A stretch of 64,000 bases of DNA from positions 496,001-560,000 of the forward strand of contig NZ_AP022586.1 in assembly GCF_010731695.1 (NCBI RefSeq), read 5' to 3'. Within the stretch, counting starts at the first letter, position 1. Each line of letters opens with the position of its first letter. The notes beneath the pieces are model-generated. The model saw nothing but the letters and a program-made list of their open reading frames with translations. It was not told the origin of the DNA and did no database searches. A program made the translations under genes and the position numbers. Source of the stretch: Mycolicibacterium litorale. GTDB taxonomy: Bacteria; Actinomycetota; Actinomycetes; Mycobacteriales; Mycobacteriaceae. Positions 1 through 8,655 of this stretch are shown here, in pieces.

Positions 1-546
1 CCGGTCATCCCGGTGTTCATCAACTCCGTCGCCACCCCGCTGGGTCCGCTGCGCCGCTCCCGGTCGCTGGGGGAGGCGGTGGGCGGCTACCTCGCGACGC
101 TCGACAAGCGCGTGCTGGTGATCGGGTCGGGCGGGTTGTCGCACGACCCGCCGGTTCCCACGCTGGCGACCGCGCCGCCCGCGGCGCTCGACCGCATCGT
201 GCACGGCGCCCCGATGAGCGCCGAGGCGCGGCTGGCCCGGCAGTCCGCGGTCATCGACGCGGCCCACGCATTCGCCCACGGAGACAGCCCGCTGCAGCCG
301 CTGAACCCGGCGTGGGACGCCACGTTCCTGGAGATCCTCGACGAGGGCCGGCGCTCGGACCTCGACGGGTGGTCGAACGCCTTCATCGCTCGCGAGGGCG
401 GCAACTCGGCGCACGAGATCCGCACGTGGGTGGCGGCTTTCGCGGCGCTCGCGGCGGGCGGCCAGTACCGCACGCAGCAGCGGTTCTACCGCGCCGCGCC
501 GGAGCTGATCGCCGGGTTCGCGATCCGGACGGCGGTACCGGCGTGA
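1..546 (+). CDS. mhpB: MhpB-type extradiol dioxygenase, C-terminal part (5' end outside window)
   Basis: This is the C-terminal 181 residues of a type III (LigB-fold) extradiol ring-cleavage dioxygenase; its start lies upstream of the window. The visible part follows 3-carboxyethylcatechol 2,3-dioxygenase (MhpB) of the phenylpropionate pathway along its length: [11 protein letters not shown], then GSGGLSH, whose His corresponds to a catalytic histidine of MhpB, then [19 protein letters not shown] and the usual terminus near IAGF. Family members use Fe(II) and O2 to open a catechol ring at the meta position in the cytoplasm. A full protein has about 315 residues, so roughly 130 are missing because of the window edge, not because of decay. 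The stop overlaps the GTG of the next gene, which implies coupling. The family call is firm; the true substrate is unknown. Confidence 0.88.
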   Translation, partial: PVIPVFINSVATPLGPLRRSRSLGEAVGGYLATLDKRVLVIGSGGLSHDPPVPTLATAPPAALDRIVHGAPMSAEARLARQSAVIDAAHAFAHGDSPLQPLNPAWDATFLEILDEGRRSDLDGWSNAFIAREGGNSAHEIRTWVAAFAALAAGGQYRTQQRFYRAAPELIAGFAIRTAVPA

Positions 547-2312
547 ACTTCGACAGGCAGGTCGACGTGCTGGTGGTCGGATCCGGCGGCGGCGGGATGA
601 CGGCCGCGCTGACCGCCCACTCCTGTGGACTCGACACCCTGGTGGTCGAGAAGTCCGCGCACTTCGGCGGATCCACCGCGCTGTCGGGCGGCGGCATCTG
701 GGTACCGGGCGCGCCGTCGCAGCGCAAAGCCGGGTACACGCCGGACCCCGACGGCGTCTTCGACTACCTCAAACAGATCACTGGCGGGCTGGTCACCGAT
801 GCCCGGCTGCGCACCTATGTCGACGCCGCGCCGCAGATGATGGAGTTCCTCGAGGACCTCAGCCCGTGGTTCGAATTCGTCTGGAAACCCGGCTATGCCG
901 ACTACTACCCGGAGCTGCCGGGCGGATCGGAACTCGGCAGCACGATCAATGTGCCCGCCATCGACCTGCGCAGGCTCGGTGACGAGGAGCAGAACCTGCT
1001 GCAGCCGCTGGCGCTCGCGCCGAAGGGGATCTGGTTCGCGCCCAAGGACCTGCGCCTCTTCTATCAGGTGCGGCAGAACTGGCGCGGTAAGGCGGTGCTG
1101 GTCAAACTCATCTGGCGGATGGTGCGGGCACGGGTGTTCGGCGACCGCATGGCCGCCATCGGCCAGTCACTGGCCGCGCGGATGCGCCTGGCGATGAAGC
1201 AGCAGGACATCCCGCTGTGGCTCGACGCGCCGATGACCGAACTGATCACCGGGCCCGACGGCGACGTGGTCGGCGCCGTCGTCGAGAAGGACGGACGCGC
1301 GCTCCGTATCGGCGCGCGCCGCGGCGTCATCCTGGCCGCGGGCGGTTTCGACCACGACATGGCCTGGCGCAGGCAACACCTCCCGGTCCTGGAGAAGGAC
1401 TGGAGCTTCGGCAACCCGGCCAATGTCGGCGACGGTATCCGGGCCGGAGAAAAAGTCGGCGCAGCAAGCGAACTGCTCGACGAGGCCTGGTGGTTCCCGG
1501 CTATCTGCTGGCCGGACGGCCGGCTGCAGTTCATGCTCAACGAACGCATGATGCCGGCCCAGTTCGTGGTCAACGGCGACGGTGAGCGCTTCATCAACGA
1601 GGCGGCGCCGTACATGGACTTCGCGCACGCGATGATCGACGGCCAGAAGACCGGGGTCACCCACATCCCGTGCTGGCTGATCACCGACATCCGCTCGTTC
1701 CACCGGTACGTCGTCGCCGGGCACCTGCCCATCCCGAAGGTCCCGTTCGCCCCCGTGCCCACCGGCTGGAAAGTGCCCAAGGCGTGGCTGGATTCCGGGG
1801 TGGTCAAGGAGGCCCACTCCTGGGAGGAGCTGGCGGAGAAGATCGGCGTGCCACCCGAGCGGCTGCGCCGCACCGCCGAGCGCTTCAACGAACTCGCGCA
1901 CAAGGGTCACGACGACGACTTCAACCGCGGCGACAGCGCGTACGACAACTACTACGGCGATCCCACGCTGCCCAACCCCAACCTGCACCCGCTGGGGAAG
2001 CCGCCCTACTACGCGTTCCAGATCATCCTCGGTGACCTCGGCACCTCGGGCGGGCTGCGCACCGACGAGCACGCCCGGGTCCTGCGCGACGACGATTCGC
2101 CGATACCCGGTCTGTATGCGGTGGGCAACAACTCCGCCGCGGTGATGGGGCGCAGCTACGCCGGGGCGGGCGCGACCATCGGCCCCGCCATGACCTTCGG
2201 CTATGTCGCCGCCAAACACCTTGCCGCACAGCCGGCGTCGCGCGACGCCGACCGGACCGACCAGCACGCTCAACCCAGTCCAGGGCCGACCCCCATCGGA
2301 GGTAGCACATGA
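543..2312 (+). CDS. KstD-like FAD-dependent dehydrogenase (3-ketosteroid delta-1-dehydrogenase family)
   Basis: The product has 589 residues. A dinucleotide-binding motif GSGGGG lies at residues 13-18, so FAD binds at the N-terminus. The C-terminal region carries [13 protein letters not shown] and [12 protein letters not shown] followed by [14 protein letters not shown], which is the FAD-binding and active-site signature of 3-ketosteroid delta-1-dehydrogenases, including the Tyr region of the catalytic site. Such enzymes remove two hydrogens from the A ring of 3-keto steroids. Many mycobacterial paralogues exist with unproven substrates, so a different cyclic ketone or a fumarate-reductase-like reaction remains possible. 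The GTG start at 543 overlaps the stop of the dioxygenase gene; a longer open frame reaching back to 312 is antisense-free but overlaps real coding sequence and has no flavin-protein homology there. The stop overlaps the ATG of the next gene. Confidence 0.85.
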   Translation: MNFDRQVDVLVVGSGGGGMTAALTAHSCGLDTLVVEKSAHFGGSTALSGGGIWVPGAPSQRKAGYTPDPDGVFDYLKQITGGLVTDARLRTYVDAAPQMMEFLEDLSPWFEFVWKPGYADYYPELPGGSELGSTINVPAIDLRRLGDEEQNLLQPLALAPKGIWFAPKDLRLFYQVRQNWRGKAVLVKLIWRMVRARVFGDRMAAIGQSLAARMRLAMKQQDIPLWLDAPMTELITGPDGDVVGAVVEKDGRALRIGARRGVILAAGGFDHDMAWRRQHLPVLEKDWSFGNPANVGDGIRAGEKVGAASELLDEAWWFPAICWPDGRLQFMLNERMMPAQFVVNGDGERFINEAAPYMDFAHAMIDGQKTGVTHIPCWLITDIRSFHRYVVAGHLPIPKVPFAPVPTGWKVPKAWLDSGVVKEAHSWEELAEKIGVPPERLRRTAERFNELAHKGHDDDFNRGDSAYDNYYGDPTLPNPNLHPLGKPPYYAFQIILGDLGTSGGLRTDEHARVLRDDDSPIPGLYAVGNNSAAVMGRSYAGAGATIGPAMTFGYVAAKHLAAQPASRDADRTDQHAQPSPGPTPIGGST

Positions 2313-3628
2313 AAATCTCGCTGTTCTACGAATTCCCGCTGCCGCGGCCGTGGTCGGAGGACGACGAGCACCAGTTGTTCCAGCACGGGCTGGACGAGGT
2401 GGAACTCGCCGACAAGGCCGGGTTCTCCACCGTGTGGCTCACCGAGCACCACTTCCTGGAGGAGTACTGCCACTCGACCGCGCCGGAGATGTTCCTGGCG
2501 GCGGCCAGCCAGCGCACCAAGAACATCCGCCTCGGCTTCGGCGTCATGCACCTGCCGCCACCGATCAACCATCCCGCCCGCATCGCCGAACGGGTCGCGA
2601 CCCTGGACCACCTGTCCAACGGCCGTGTGGAGTTCGGCACCGGAGAGGGCTCGTCGGTCGCCGAACTCGGCGGGTTCAACATCGATCCCGCCGACAAGCG
2701 CACCATGTGGGAGGAGGCCCTCGAGGTCTCGATCCGCTGCATGACCGAGGCGCCGTTCACCGGGTTCAAGGGCGAGCATGTCGAGATGGCGGCGCGCAAC
2801 GTGATCCCCAAACCGCTGCAGCAGCCGCATCCGCCCGTCTGGGTGGCCTGTACGCGGCCCTCCTCGGTACAGATGGCCGCCCAGAAGGCCATCGGCGCAC
2901 TGAGTTTCGCCTACACCGGTCCCGAGGCGCTCAAGGACCGCGTGGACGGCTACTACAGGGAGTTCGAGGAGAAGGGCACGCCGGTCACGCCGGCCATCAA
3001 CCCGAACCTGCTGGCGATCGGCGGTGACCTGTCGATGATGGTGGCCAAGACCGACGAGGAGGCGCTCAACCGCCTGGGCATCGGCGGCGGCTTCTTCTCG
3101 TTCGGGATCATGCACTACTACCTCACCGGTATGCACACCCCGGGACGCACAGGCGTGTGGGAGCTCTACGAGAAGGCGGTCAAGGAGGATCCGACGCTGG
3201 CGTACGGCCCCGGCCGCGGTGCGATCGGCTCACCCGACACGGTGCGCGAGTTCCTGCGCGGCTACGAAGCCAGCGGCGTCGACGAGATCATCCTGCTGCT
3301 CAACCCGCGCAGCCACGAGGGCACGATGGAGTCGATCGAGCTTATGGGCAAAGAGATCCTGCCGGAGTTCATCGAGCGTGACGAGAAGGCGGTCAAAGAC
3401 AAGGCCAAACGCCTGGAACCGGTCATCGACAAGGTCGAGGCGCGTCGTCAGCCGTCAGAGGCCCCACTGTTCGACGAGACGTACTCGTTCGGCGGGCTGC
3501 CCACCGGCCGCGGCGGCAAGTTCACCGCGGGGGAGATCCCCGAGGCGATGGCCGAGATCAACGAAGGTCGCGTGAAGGCCGCCGAACAGGAGAAGCAGGC
3601 CAGGGCGGTCAAGGAAGCGTCGGGCTAG
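2309..3628 (+). CDS. LLM-class (luciferase-like) flavin-dependent monooxygenase
   Basis: This 439-residue protein has the bacterial luciferase TIM-barrel fold. It opens with [15 protein letters not shown], followed by TVWLTEHHF (residues about 42-50), a run on natural hosts of LLM proteins (IRLGFGVMHLPPP) and the GRVEFGTGEG block typical of the family. Members oxidise organic substrates with O2 and reduced FMN, or use F420. The FMN reductase at the end of this operon is a natural partner, which favours an FMNH2-dependent monooxygenase. A GGAGG ribosome site sits at 2297-2301, and the ATG overlaps the preceding TGA by 4 nt. The C-terminal 80 residues form a Lys/Glu-rich extension beyond the usual barrel length. 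The substrate is unknown. Confidence 0.85.
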   Translation: MKISLFYEFPLPRPWSEDDEHQLFQHGLDEVELADKAGFSTVWLTEHHFLEEYCHSTAPEMFLAAASQRTKNIRLGFGVMHLPPPINHPARIAERVATLDHLSNGRVEFGTGEGSSVAELGGFNIDPADKRTMWEEALEVSIRCMTEAPFTGFKGEHVEMAARNVIPKPLQQPHPPVWVACTRPSSVQMAAQKAIGALSFAYTGPEALKDRVDGYYREFEEKGTPVTPAINPNLLAIGGDLSMMVAKTDEEALNRLGIGGGFFSFGIMHYYLTGMHTPGRTGVWELYEKAVKEDPTLAYGPGRGAIGSPDTVREFLRGYEASGVDEIILLLNPRSHEGTMESIELMGKEILPEFIERDEKAVKDKAKRLEPVIDKVEARRQPSEAPLFDETYSFGGLPTGRGGKFTAGEIPEAMAEINEGRVKAAEQEKQARAVKEASG

Positions 3629-3638
3629 GCCGACGCAC

Positions 3639-4451
3639 GTGGGTGGAATCGACGAACTGTGGCGCTACGACGGTAGGCGCGTCGTCGTCACCGGGTGCGC
3701 ATCCGGTATCGGCGCGCACCTCGTGCGGCAGCTGAACGACCTCGGCGCGCAGGTGGTGGGACTCGACATGCGGCGTCCCGCGGTCGATCTCGACGAGTTC
3801 GTCGAAATGGACCTGTCCGACGAGGCGTCGGTCGACCATGCGGTGGCGGCGCTCGGCGGCGACGTCGACGTGCTGTTCAACGTGGCCGGGGTGTCCTCGG
3901 GCATCGGGGACCCACCACTGGTGGTGCGGATCAACTTCCTCGGCACCCGGCACTTCACCGAGTCCGTCCTGCCCCGGATGCGGCCGGGGTCGTCGATCGT
4001 CAGCGTGTCCTCGCTCGCGGCCGCGTCCTATCTGGACAACGCGCAACGCACCGCCGGGCTGGTGCGCACAGCCACGGTGGATGATGGAATCGCCTGGTGC
4101 GCAGACCATTCCGAGGAGCTCGCCGACGGCGGGTACCGGCTGGCCAAGGAGGCGCTGATCCTCTACACCATGTGCAGCGCCGGACCGCTCGGTGCCCGCG
4201 GCATCCGCATCAACTGCACCGGGCCCGGCGTCACCGAGACGCCGATCCTCGATCAGCTGCGCACCGCCTACGGGCCGGCGTTCCTCGACGACATCCCCAA
4301 ACCGCTGGGGCGCGTGTCGGATCCGGAGGAGCAGGCCGCCGTCCTGCTCTTCCTCGGCAGTGATGCCGCCAGTTACATCACCGGCCAGGTCATCTGGGTC
4401 GACGGTGGAAACCTCGCCGGCCGGGTGGCCGCGAGCCTGGAAGGAGAGTGA
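3639..4451 (+). CDS. Short-chain dehydrogenase/reductase (SDR)
   Basis: This is a 270-residue classical SDR. The cofactor motif TGCASGIG is at residues 18-25, NVAG (a variant of NNAG) at 81-84, the catalytic Ser at 124-125 and Tyr166-x3-Lys170 in GYRLAKEA. The C-terminal ASYITGQVIWVDGG block is standard. An insertion of about 25 residues between the Ser and Tyr is shared with coniferyl-alcohol/3-alpha-hydroxysteroid dehydrogenase-like SDRs. It would oxidise or reduce a hydroxyl/keto group with NAD(P). The GTG start lies 10 nt after the preceding stop. The next gene starts 1 nt after this stop, so it belongs to the same operon. The substrate is not readable. Confidence 0.85.
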   Translation: MGGIDELWRYDGRRVVVTGCASGIGAHLVRQLNDLGAQVVGLDMRRPAVDLDEFVEMDLSDEASVDHAVAALGGDVDVLFNVAGVSSGIGDPPLVVRINFLGTRHFTESVLPRMRPGSSIVSVSSLAAASYLDNAQRTAGLVRTATVDDGIAWCADHSEELADGGYRLAKEALILYTMCSAGPLGARGIRINCTGPGVTETPILDQLRTAYGPAFLDDIPKPLGRVSDPEEQAAVLLFLGSDAASYITGQVIWVDGGNLAGRVAASLEGE

Positions 4452-4452
4452 C

Positions 4453-5442
4453 GTGGCCACACTCGACGAGTTCCGCCGCACGGGCGACGCCCTCCGGAAC
4501 TGGGGTCGCTGGGGCGAATTCGACGAACTGGGCACGCTGAACTTCATCACCGCCGACAAGGTGGCCGAGGGGGCGGGCCTGGTCCGGCACGGCAAGGTGT
4601 TTCCGCTCGGCGTCGATTTCGGCTCCTCGGGTCCGCAGGGCGCGTTCCAGTACCGGCCCAACCCGATGCACGTGATGACCGTCGACGGCGGCGACGCCAA
4701 CACCCTGGTGCAGTACGGCCCGCAATGGCTGAAGAACACCGTCGCCCAGCAACTCGCCGGCTATTTCGTCGACAACCCGTTCCGCTTCAACGACGACATG
4801 ATCATCATGCCGCTGCAGGCCGCGACGCAGTGGGATGCGCTGTCGCACGTGTACTACGACGGCAAGCTCTACAACGGATTCCCGGCCGACTCGGTCACCA
4901 GCCAGGGGGCGTTCCACTGCGGTATCGACAAAGTCGACAGCAAGGGCATCACCTCGCGTGGTGTGCTGCTCGACCTGGTGCGCCACCGCGGGGCCCAGGT
5001 GTTCCTCGAACACGGCGAGCCGATCACCCCCGACGAACTCGACGAGGTGGCGCGCGCCCAGGGTGTCGCGGTGGGCAGCGGGGACATCGTGCTGATCCGT
5101 ACCGGATGGTGGGACCGGTTCCTGGAGGCCGGCGACGGCACCGAACCGTACGCCGGGCTGGACTGGCACTGCGCGTCGTGGCTGCACGAGCGTGAGGTGG
5201 CCGCGATCGCCGCCGACAACCTGATGGTCGAGGACCCGGTATCCGGTGTGGAGGGCACGATCCTGCCGCTGCACATGCTGTGCCTGCGCGACATGGGCCT
5301 GATGCTCGGTGAGTATTGGGATCTCGGCGCGCTGGCGGCCGACTGCGCGGCCGACGGAGTCTACGAATTCCAGCTCGTCGCACCGCCGCTGCGGGTCACC
5401 GGCGCGGTGGGCGCGCCGCTGAACCCGATCGCGCTCAAATGA
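4453..5442 (+). CDS. Cyclase-family (kynurenine-formamidase-like) hydrolase
   Basis: The product has 329 residues and belongs to the metal-dependent cyclase family (PF04199). The metal-binding motif appears as TQWDALSH at residues 125-132, a common actinobacterial variant of the HxGTHxDxxxH motif of kynurenine formamidase. Later blocks DIVLIRTGWWDR and LPLHMLCLRDMGLMLGEYWD are also typical. Members hydrolyse amide or ester bonds or open lactone-like rings. The GTG at 4453 has AAGGAGAG (4441-4448) in front of it; the open frame extends upstream to 4192, but that part overlaps the SDR. The stop overlaps the ATG of the FMN reductase by 4 nt. A ring-opening or lactone hydrolysis step after a flavin monooxygenase is my inference. 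Confidence 0.78.
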   Translation: MATLDEFRRTGDALRNWGRWGEFDELGTLNFITADKVAEGAGLVRHGKVFPLGVDFGSSGPQGAFQYRPNPMHVMTVDGGDANTLVQYGPQWLKNTVAQQLAGYFVDNPFRFNDDMIIMPLQAATQWDALSHVYYDGKLYNGFPADSVTSQGAFHCGIDKVDSKGITSRGVLLDLVRHRGAQVFLEHGEPITPDELDEVARAQGVAVGSGDIVLIRTGWWDRFLEAGDGTEPYAGLDWHCASWLHEREVAAIAADNLMVEDPVSGVEGTILPLHMLCLRDMGLMLGEYWDLGALAADCAADGVYEFQLVAPPLRVTGAVGAPLNPIALK

Positions 5443-6020
5443 CCGCGCCAGGCGAGGCGCCGCTGGTCGTCGGGCTCGGGGGCACCTTGCGCGCGGACTC
5501 GTCGACCGAGCGGGCGGTGCGGTACTGCCTGGAGGCCGTCGAACGCCAGGGGGGCCGGACCCGGATGTTCGCCGGACCCGACCTCGATCTGCCGATGTAC
5601 GCACCACACCGACTCGAGCGCACCCCGGGGGCACTGCAACTCGTTGCCGCCCTGCGGGACGCCGATGCGGTCGTGGTCGGCTCGCCCGGCTACCACGGCG
5701 CGATCTCGGGGCTGGTGAAGAACGCGCTGGACTACATCGAGGATCTACGCGAGGACCCGCGGGTGTATCTCGACGACACCCCGTGGGGCTGTATCAGTTG
5801 TGCGTACGGGTGGCAGGCCGCGGTGAACACGCTCGGCCAGCTGCGCTCGATCGGCCATGCGCTGCGGGCCTGGCCGACGCCGCTGGGCGTCGCGATCAAC
5901 TCGGCCGACGCGATCTGGGACGACGGCGGTGAACTCGTCGACGAGCCGGTGCGCAACCAGCTCGACCTCTTGGCGAATCAGGTGCTCACCTTTGCCGCAG
6001 CGCACCGGACGGCGAAGTAG
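5439..6020 (+). CDS. NAD(P)H-dependent FMN reductase
   Basis: This 193-residue flavodoxin-fold protein belongs to the NADPH-dependent FMN reductase family. The phosphate-binding loop is GGTLRADSSTERA (residues 14-26), and GSPGYHGAISG (81-91) is followed by LVKNALDYI, the classic FMN-contacting segment of this family. It supplies free reduced flavin in the cytoplasm. Its place as the last gene of an operon that contains a luciferase-like monooxygenase suggests a two-component system. The ATG overlaps the stop of the cyclase gene. A GC-rich inverted repeat follows 52 nt after the stop. Confidence 0.85.
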   Translation: MTAPGEAPLVVGLGGTLRADSSTERAVRYCLEAVERQGGRTRMFAGPDLDLPMYAPHRLERTPGALQLVAALRDADAVVVGSPGYHGAISGLVKNALDYIEDLREDPRVYLDDTPWGCISCAYGWQAAVNTLGQLRSIGHALRAWPTPLGVAINSADAIWDDGGELVDEPVRNQLDLLANQVLTFAAAHRTAK

Positions 6021-6071
6021 AAATCGATCGGAGCGCGCGTACGCCGCCGCCGATCCTCTTGCCGATCCGAA

Positions 6072-6086
6072 CCGGCCGCCGGCCGG
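6072..6086. terminator. Possible hairpin between convergent genes
   Basis: CCGGCC-GCC-GGCCGG is a perfect 6-3-6 inverted repeat between the FMN reductase (+) and the XRE regulator (-), which converge here. There is no U-tract, which is common for mycobacterial terminators. Such short GC-only palindromes occur by chance in GC-rich DNA, so the call is weak. Nothing else is evident in the 133-nt gap. Confidence 0.3.
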
Positions 6087-6153
6087 GACGTCGCTGGATC
6101 GGCGCGTGTCGGCCGGCGTTGGTTCAGCGCGTCCGCGACATGCTGCGACCGGG

Positions 6154-6741
6154 TCACCTTCTGGTGCCCCAACTGCCAACGCCAGACCTCGGCCGCATGA
6201 TCAACGCGGCGACGTGGTAGATGCACCGCGTCTGTGCGCGATTGGCATACCCGTGCGGGATGTCGGCGGCGAAGTACACCGAATCGCCTGCCGAGAGGGT
6301 GATTTCGCGCTCACCGAGCGTCATCGTCAAGGTGCCGGACTGAACCGCGACGAACTCGTGTGAACCGGGTGCGTAAGCGGGATACATGCCCGCGTCGCAA
6401 GAGGGCGGCAGGACGCTGCGTACCCACTCGAAGTTCACTCCCGGCACGACCGGGGTGAGAATCGTGCGCTGCCACCCGCCGGTTTCGTCCACCCGGTCCT
6501 GGTCGGCAGCGCGGCGCACGATGATTCGTTCGTCGTCCGGCTCGGCGACCAGGCCGGCCAGCGTGACGTCGAGGCCGCCTGCGATCCGGTCGAGCACCAC
6601 GACGGTCGGCGCCTTGTCACCGCGCTCCACCGAAGAGAGCATGCTGACACTGACCTCCGAGCGGTCAGCCAACTCCCGCAGCGTGAGCCCGCGTTCACAC
6701 CGCAACGACTGGATCCGCTGGCCGAGGGACTCGAGATTCAT
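6154..6741 (-). CDS. XRE-family regulator with C-terminal cupin domain
   Basis: The product has 195 residues. Residues 7-62 form a helix-turn-helix (LTLRELADRSEVSVSMLSSVER), and residues about 105-180 form a cupin domain with PGSHEFVAVQSGTL and LSAGDSVYFAADIPHGY. Proteins of this type usually bind a small effector in the cupin and repress a neighbouring uptake or modification gene and themselves. I prefer the ATG at 6741 (MNLESLGQRI); the frame stays open to an ATG at 6780, but that would add 13 residues encoded by the palindromic promoter region. Divergent GNAT and MFS genes 13 nt away are the likely targets. Confidence 0.85.
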   Translation of the reverse strand: MNLESLGQRIQSLRCERGLTLRELADRSEVSVSMLSSVERGDKAPTVVVLDRIAGGLDVTLAGLVAEPDDERIIVRRAADQDRVDETGGWQRTILTPVVPGVNFEWVRSVLPPSCDAGMYPAYAPGSHEFVAVQSGTLTMTLGEREITLSAGDSVYFAADIPHGYANRAQTRCIYHVAALIMRPRSGVGSWGTRR

Positions 6742-6743
6742 AT

Positions 6744-6777
6744 ACACTATAGTAGTGTCTGATTTCGCTATAGCGAA
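6744..6777. promoter_or_regulatory. Two palindromes in the XRE/GNAT divergent promoter
   Basis: ACACTA-TAG-TAGTGT (6744-6758) is a perfect 6-3-6 inverted repeat, and TTCGCTATAGCGAA (6764-6777) is a perfect 14-bp palindrome. Both share a CTATAG core, and both lie between or within the first codons of the two divergent genes. They are the best operator candidates for the XRE-cupin protein. TATAGT on either strand could serve as a -10, which would make one or both transcripts leaderless; that is inference. Confidence 0.6.
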
Positions 6778-7264
6778 CACTTCGCCGGATCAGCTGGCCG
6801 CTATCGGCGATATCTACGCACATCACGTTCGCACCGGCGTTGCGACGTTCGAACTGACGCCGCCCGACCCGGCCGAGTGGGATCGCCGGTATGAGGCGGT
6901 GCTCGAAAAGGGGCTTCCGTTCCTCACCGCAACCATGGACGGCAAGGTCGCCGGGTACGCCTACTGCGCGCCGTGGAAGCCGCGGTGTGCATACCAGTCC
7001 ACGGTCGAGGACTCGATCTACCTCGCACCGCACGCGGTCGGGCGCGGTGTCGGGGGCAGACTGCTGGACGAGCTGCTGGACCGCTGCGCCGCCGTCGGAA
7101 TCCGCGAGGTCATCGCCGTCATAGCCGATGCCGACGCGTCCGCATCCCTTGCGCTGCACCGAAACCGTGGCTTCCTCGATGCGGGACGACTGCGTGCGGT
7201 CGGCTTCAAACACGGCCGGTGGCTGGACACCCTGCTACTCCAGCGGAGCCTGCGCGACACATGA
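6755..7264 (+). CDS. GNAT acetyltransferase, phosphinothricin-acetyltransferase type
   Basis: This 169-residue protein carries the acetyl-CoA loop VGRGVGGRLL at residues 95-104 and a typical N-terminus IGDIYAHHVRTGVATFE, as in phosphinothricin/methionine sulfone N-acetyltransferases. GYAYCAPW and the Ala/Leu-rich ASLALHRNRGF block also fit. It would acetylate a small amine in the cytoplasm. The GTG at 6755 is chosen because upstream codons belong to the promoter and to antisense XRE sequence. There is no obvious ribosome site, which fits a leaderless transcript. The stop overlaps the MFS start (ATGA), so acetylation and export of one compound may be coupled. Confidence 0.8.
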   Translation: MSDFAIANTSPDQLAAIGDIYAHHVRTGVATFELTPPDPAEWDRRYEAVLEKGLPFLTATMDGKVAGYAYCAPWKPRCAYQSTVEDSIYLAPHAVGRGVGGRLLDELLDRCAAVGIREVIAVIADADASASLALHRNRGFLDAGRLRAVGFKHGRWLDTLLLQRSLRDT

Positions 7265-8517
7265 TCGCTCGCCCCTACTACGGCTGGCTGATGGTCGGTG
7301 GTCTCGGCCTGACCGAGCTGGTGTCGTGGGGCGTGCTGATCTACGCATTCTCTGTGTTGGTGGTCCCGATGCGCGCCGAATTGGGTTGGTCCCTGGCTGA
7401 ACTCAACGCCGCGTACACAACCGGGGTGGTGCTTTCCGGGTTGCTCGCACTCCCGGTCGGACGGCTGCTCCACACGCACGGCGCGCGCGGGGTCATGACG
7501 GCCGGCAGCGTTGCCACCGTCGTCATGCTGCTGCTCTGGTCAACCGTCGATTCGTTATGGGTGTTCTTCTGCGTCTTCGTCATCGGCGGCGTGGCCATGG
7601 CGACCACGCTGTACGAGCCGGCGTTCGCAGTCACCACGGCGTGGTTCGACCGGGACCGGCCTCGAGCAGTGCTGGTGCTCACCATCTTCGGCGGGCTCGC
7701 GAGCGTGGTCTTCGTACCGCTGACCGGCGCCCTGGTCGCCTGGGCCGGCTGGCGCGAGGCGGTGGTGGTGCTGGCCGTGATCGCAGGAGGCATCGGATTG
7801 CCGGTGCACGCGATGCTGGTGCGACGCCGCCCGGCCGACCTCGGCATGTATCCCGACGGTACGCACGATCCGCCGCGCCAACCGCAGCACTACGCCGACG
7901 TGTCCACGCGCTCCGTACTGCGCACCGCGTCGTTTCGATGGCTCACCGTCTGCATGGTGCTCAGCACGGCCGCGAAGTTCGCGGTGAGCGTGGTTCTGGT
8001 CGCCTACCTGACGTCCCGTGGCTACTCGCTGTCGAGGGCGTCGCTCGCGGCGGGTGGGGTCGGACTGTTTCAGGTTGGCGGTCGGCTGGTCGTGACGGCA
8101 CTGCGCAACCGGGTGCCGCAATACCTTTCCACCGCCGGCATCTTCGTCTGCCAAGGAGCAGCGCTGGCAGTACTCCTGTGGGCCACCGGAACCGGCACTG
8201 CCGACACGGCGGTCACCGCCGCCTTCGTGGTGGTGTTCGGCCTCGGGTACGGACTCGAGGCGTTGTTGCGCGGCACGCTGGTAGCCGCCTACTACGGCGA
8301 CGCGAACTACCCGCGTATCAATGGTGTGCTCGGCGCGTACGTCACCGGGGCGCGAGCCGTGGGTCCGTTGTTGGCCGGCCTCGCCGTTACTGCGTTGAAC
8401 GGGTACGAAGCGGTGTTTCTCGCTGCGGGTCTCATGTGCGCGGCCAGCGGCATCGTCCTTGTTCTCGCTGAGCGCAGCCGCCGCGTTGAAGTGACGAGGC
8501 ACGTCGGCGGCGCGTAG
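7261..8517 (+). CDS. Major facilitator superfamily transporter
   Basis: This is a 418-residue, strongly hydrophobic protein with about 12 predicted membrane segments, starting with YYGWLMVGGLGLTELVSWGV. The first half carries the MFS-like loop PVGRLLHTHGARGVMTAGS after segment 2, and a hydrophilic loop of about 30 residues (around 195-220) separates the halves. Members related to the monocarboxylate/oxalate-formate group share the N-terminal YYGW pattern. The direction of transport cannot be told. It is co-transcribed with the GNAT gene (4-nt overlap) and probably controlled by the XRE-cupin regulator. Confidence 0.82.
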   Translation: MIARPYYGWLMVGGLGLTELVSWGVLIYAFSVLVVPMRAELGWSLAELNAAYTTGVVLSGLLALPVGRLLHTHGARGVMTAGSVATVVMLLLWSTVDSLWVFFCVFVIGGVAMATTLYEPAFAVTTAWFDRDRPRAVLVLTIFGGLASVVFVPLTGALVAWAGWREAVVVLAVIAGGIGLPVHAMLVRRRPADLGMYPDGTHDPPRQPQHYADVSTRSVLRTASFRWLTVCMVLSTAAKFAVSVVLVAYLTSRGYSLSRASLAAGGVGLFQVGGRLVVTALRNRVPQYLSTAGIFVCQGAALAVLLWATGTGTADTAVTAAFVVVFGLGYGLEALLRGTLVAAYYGDANYPRINGVLGAYVTGARAVGPLLAGLAVTALNGYEAVFLAAGLMCAASGIVLVLAERSRRVEVTRHVGGA

Positions 8518-8610
8518 CTGTTGGGCTGGTCCGCCACCGCCGTAGCCGACGCACTCGAGGACCTGCGCCGCACAGCTCCGAGTTAAGCACTTCGGTCATC
8601 GAGCATCTCC

Positions 8611-8635
8611 GAGAATGAGGTTCTCCAAAGGAGAA
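8611..8635. promoter_or_regulatory. GAGAAT-N3-GTTCTC operator, site 1
   Basis: GAGAATGAGGTTCTC (8611-8625) is an inverted repeat with GAGAA/TTCTC arms 5 bp apart. It runs into a second perfect repeat TTCTCC-AAA-GGAGAA (8621-8635). The same 15-mer pattern recurs at 27349, 36338 and (degenerate) 36484. It lies 21-45 nt before the GTG of the hydrolase gene, so it should control the 8656 operon. No strong -35/-10 pair is visible here. Confidence 0.6.
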
Positions 8636-8655
8636 AGTGTCAGTATCGTAGGGCC

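Noticed and set aside
312..542. Upstream extension of the KstD-like gene to ATG 312
   Set aside because: The extra 77 residues are Arg/Gly-rich and overlap the dioxygenase gene in another frame. The FAD motif begins 13 residues after GTG 543, which is normal for the family.
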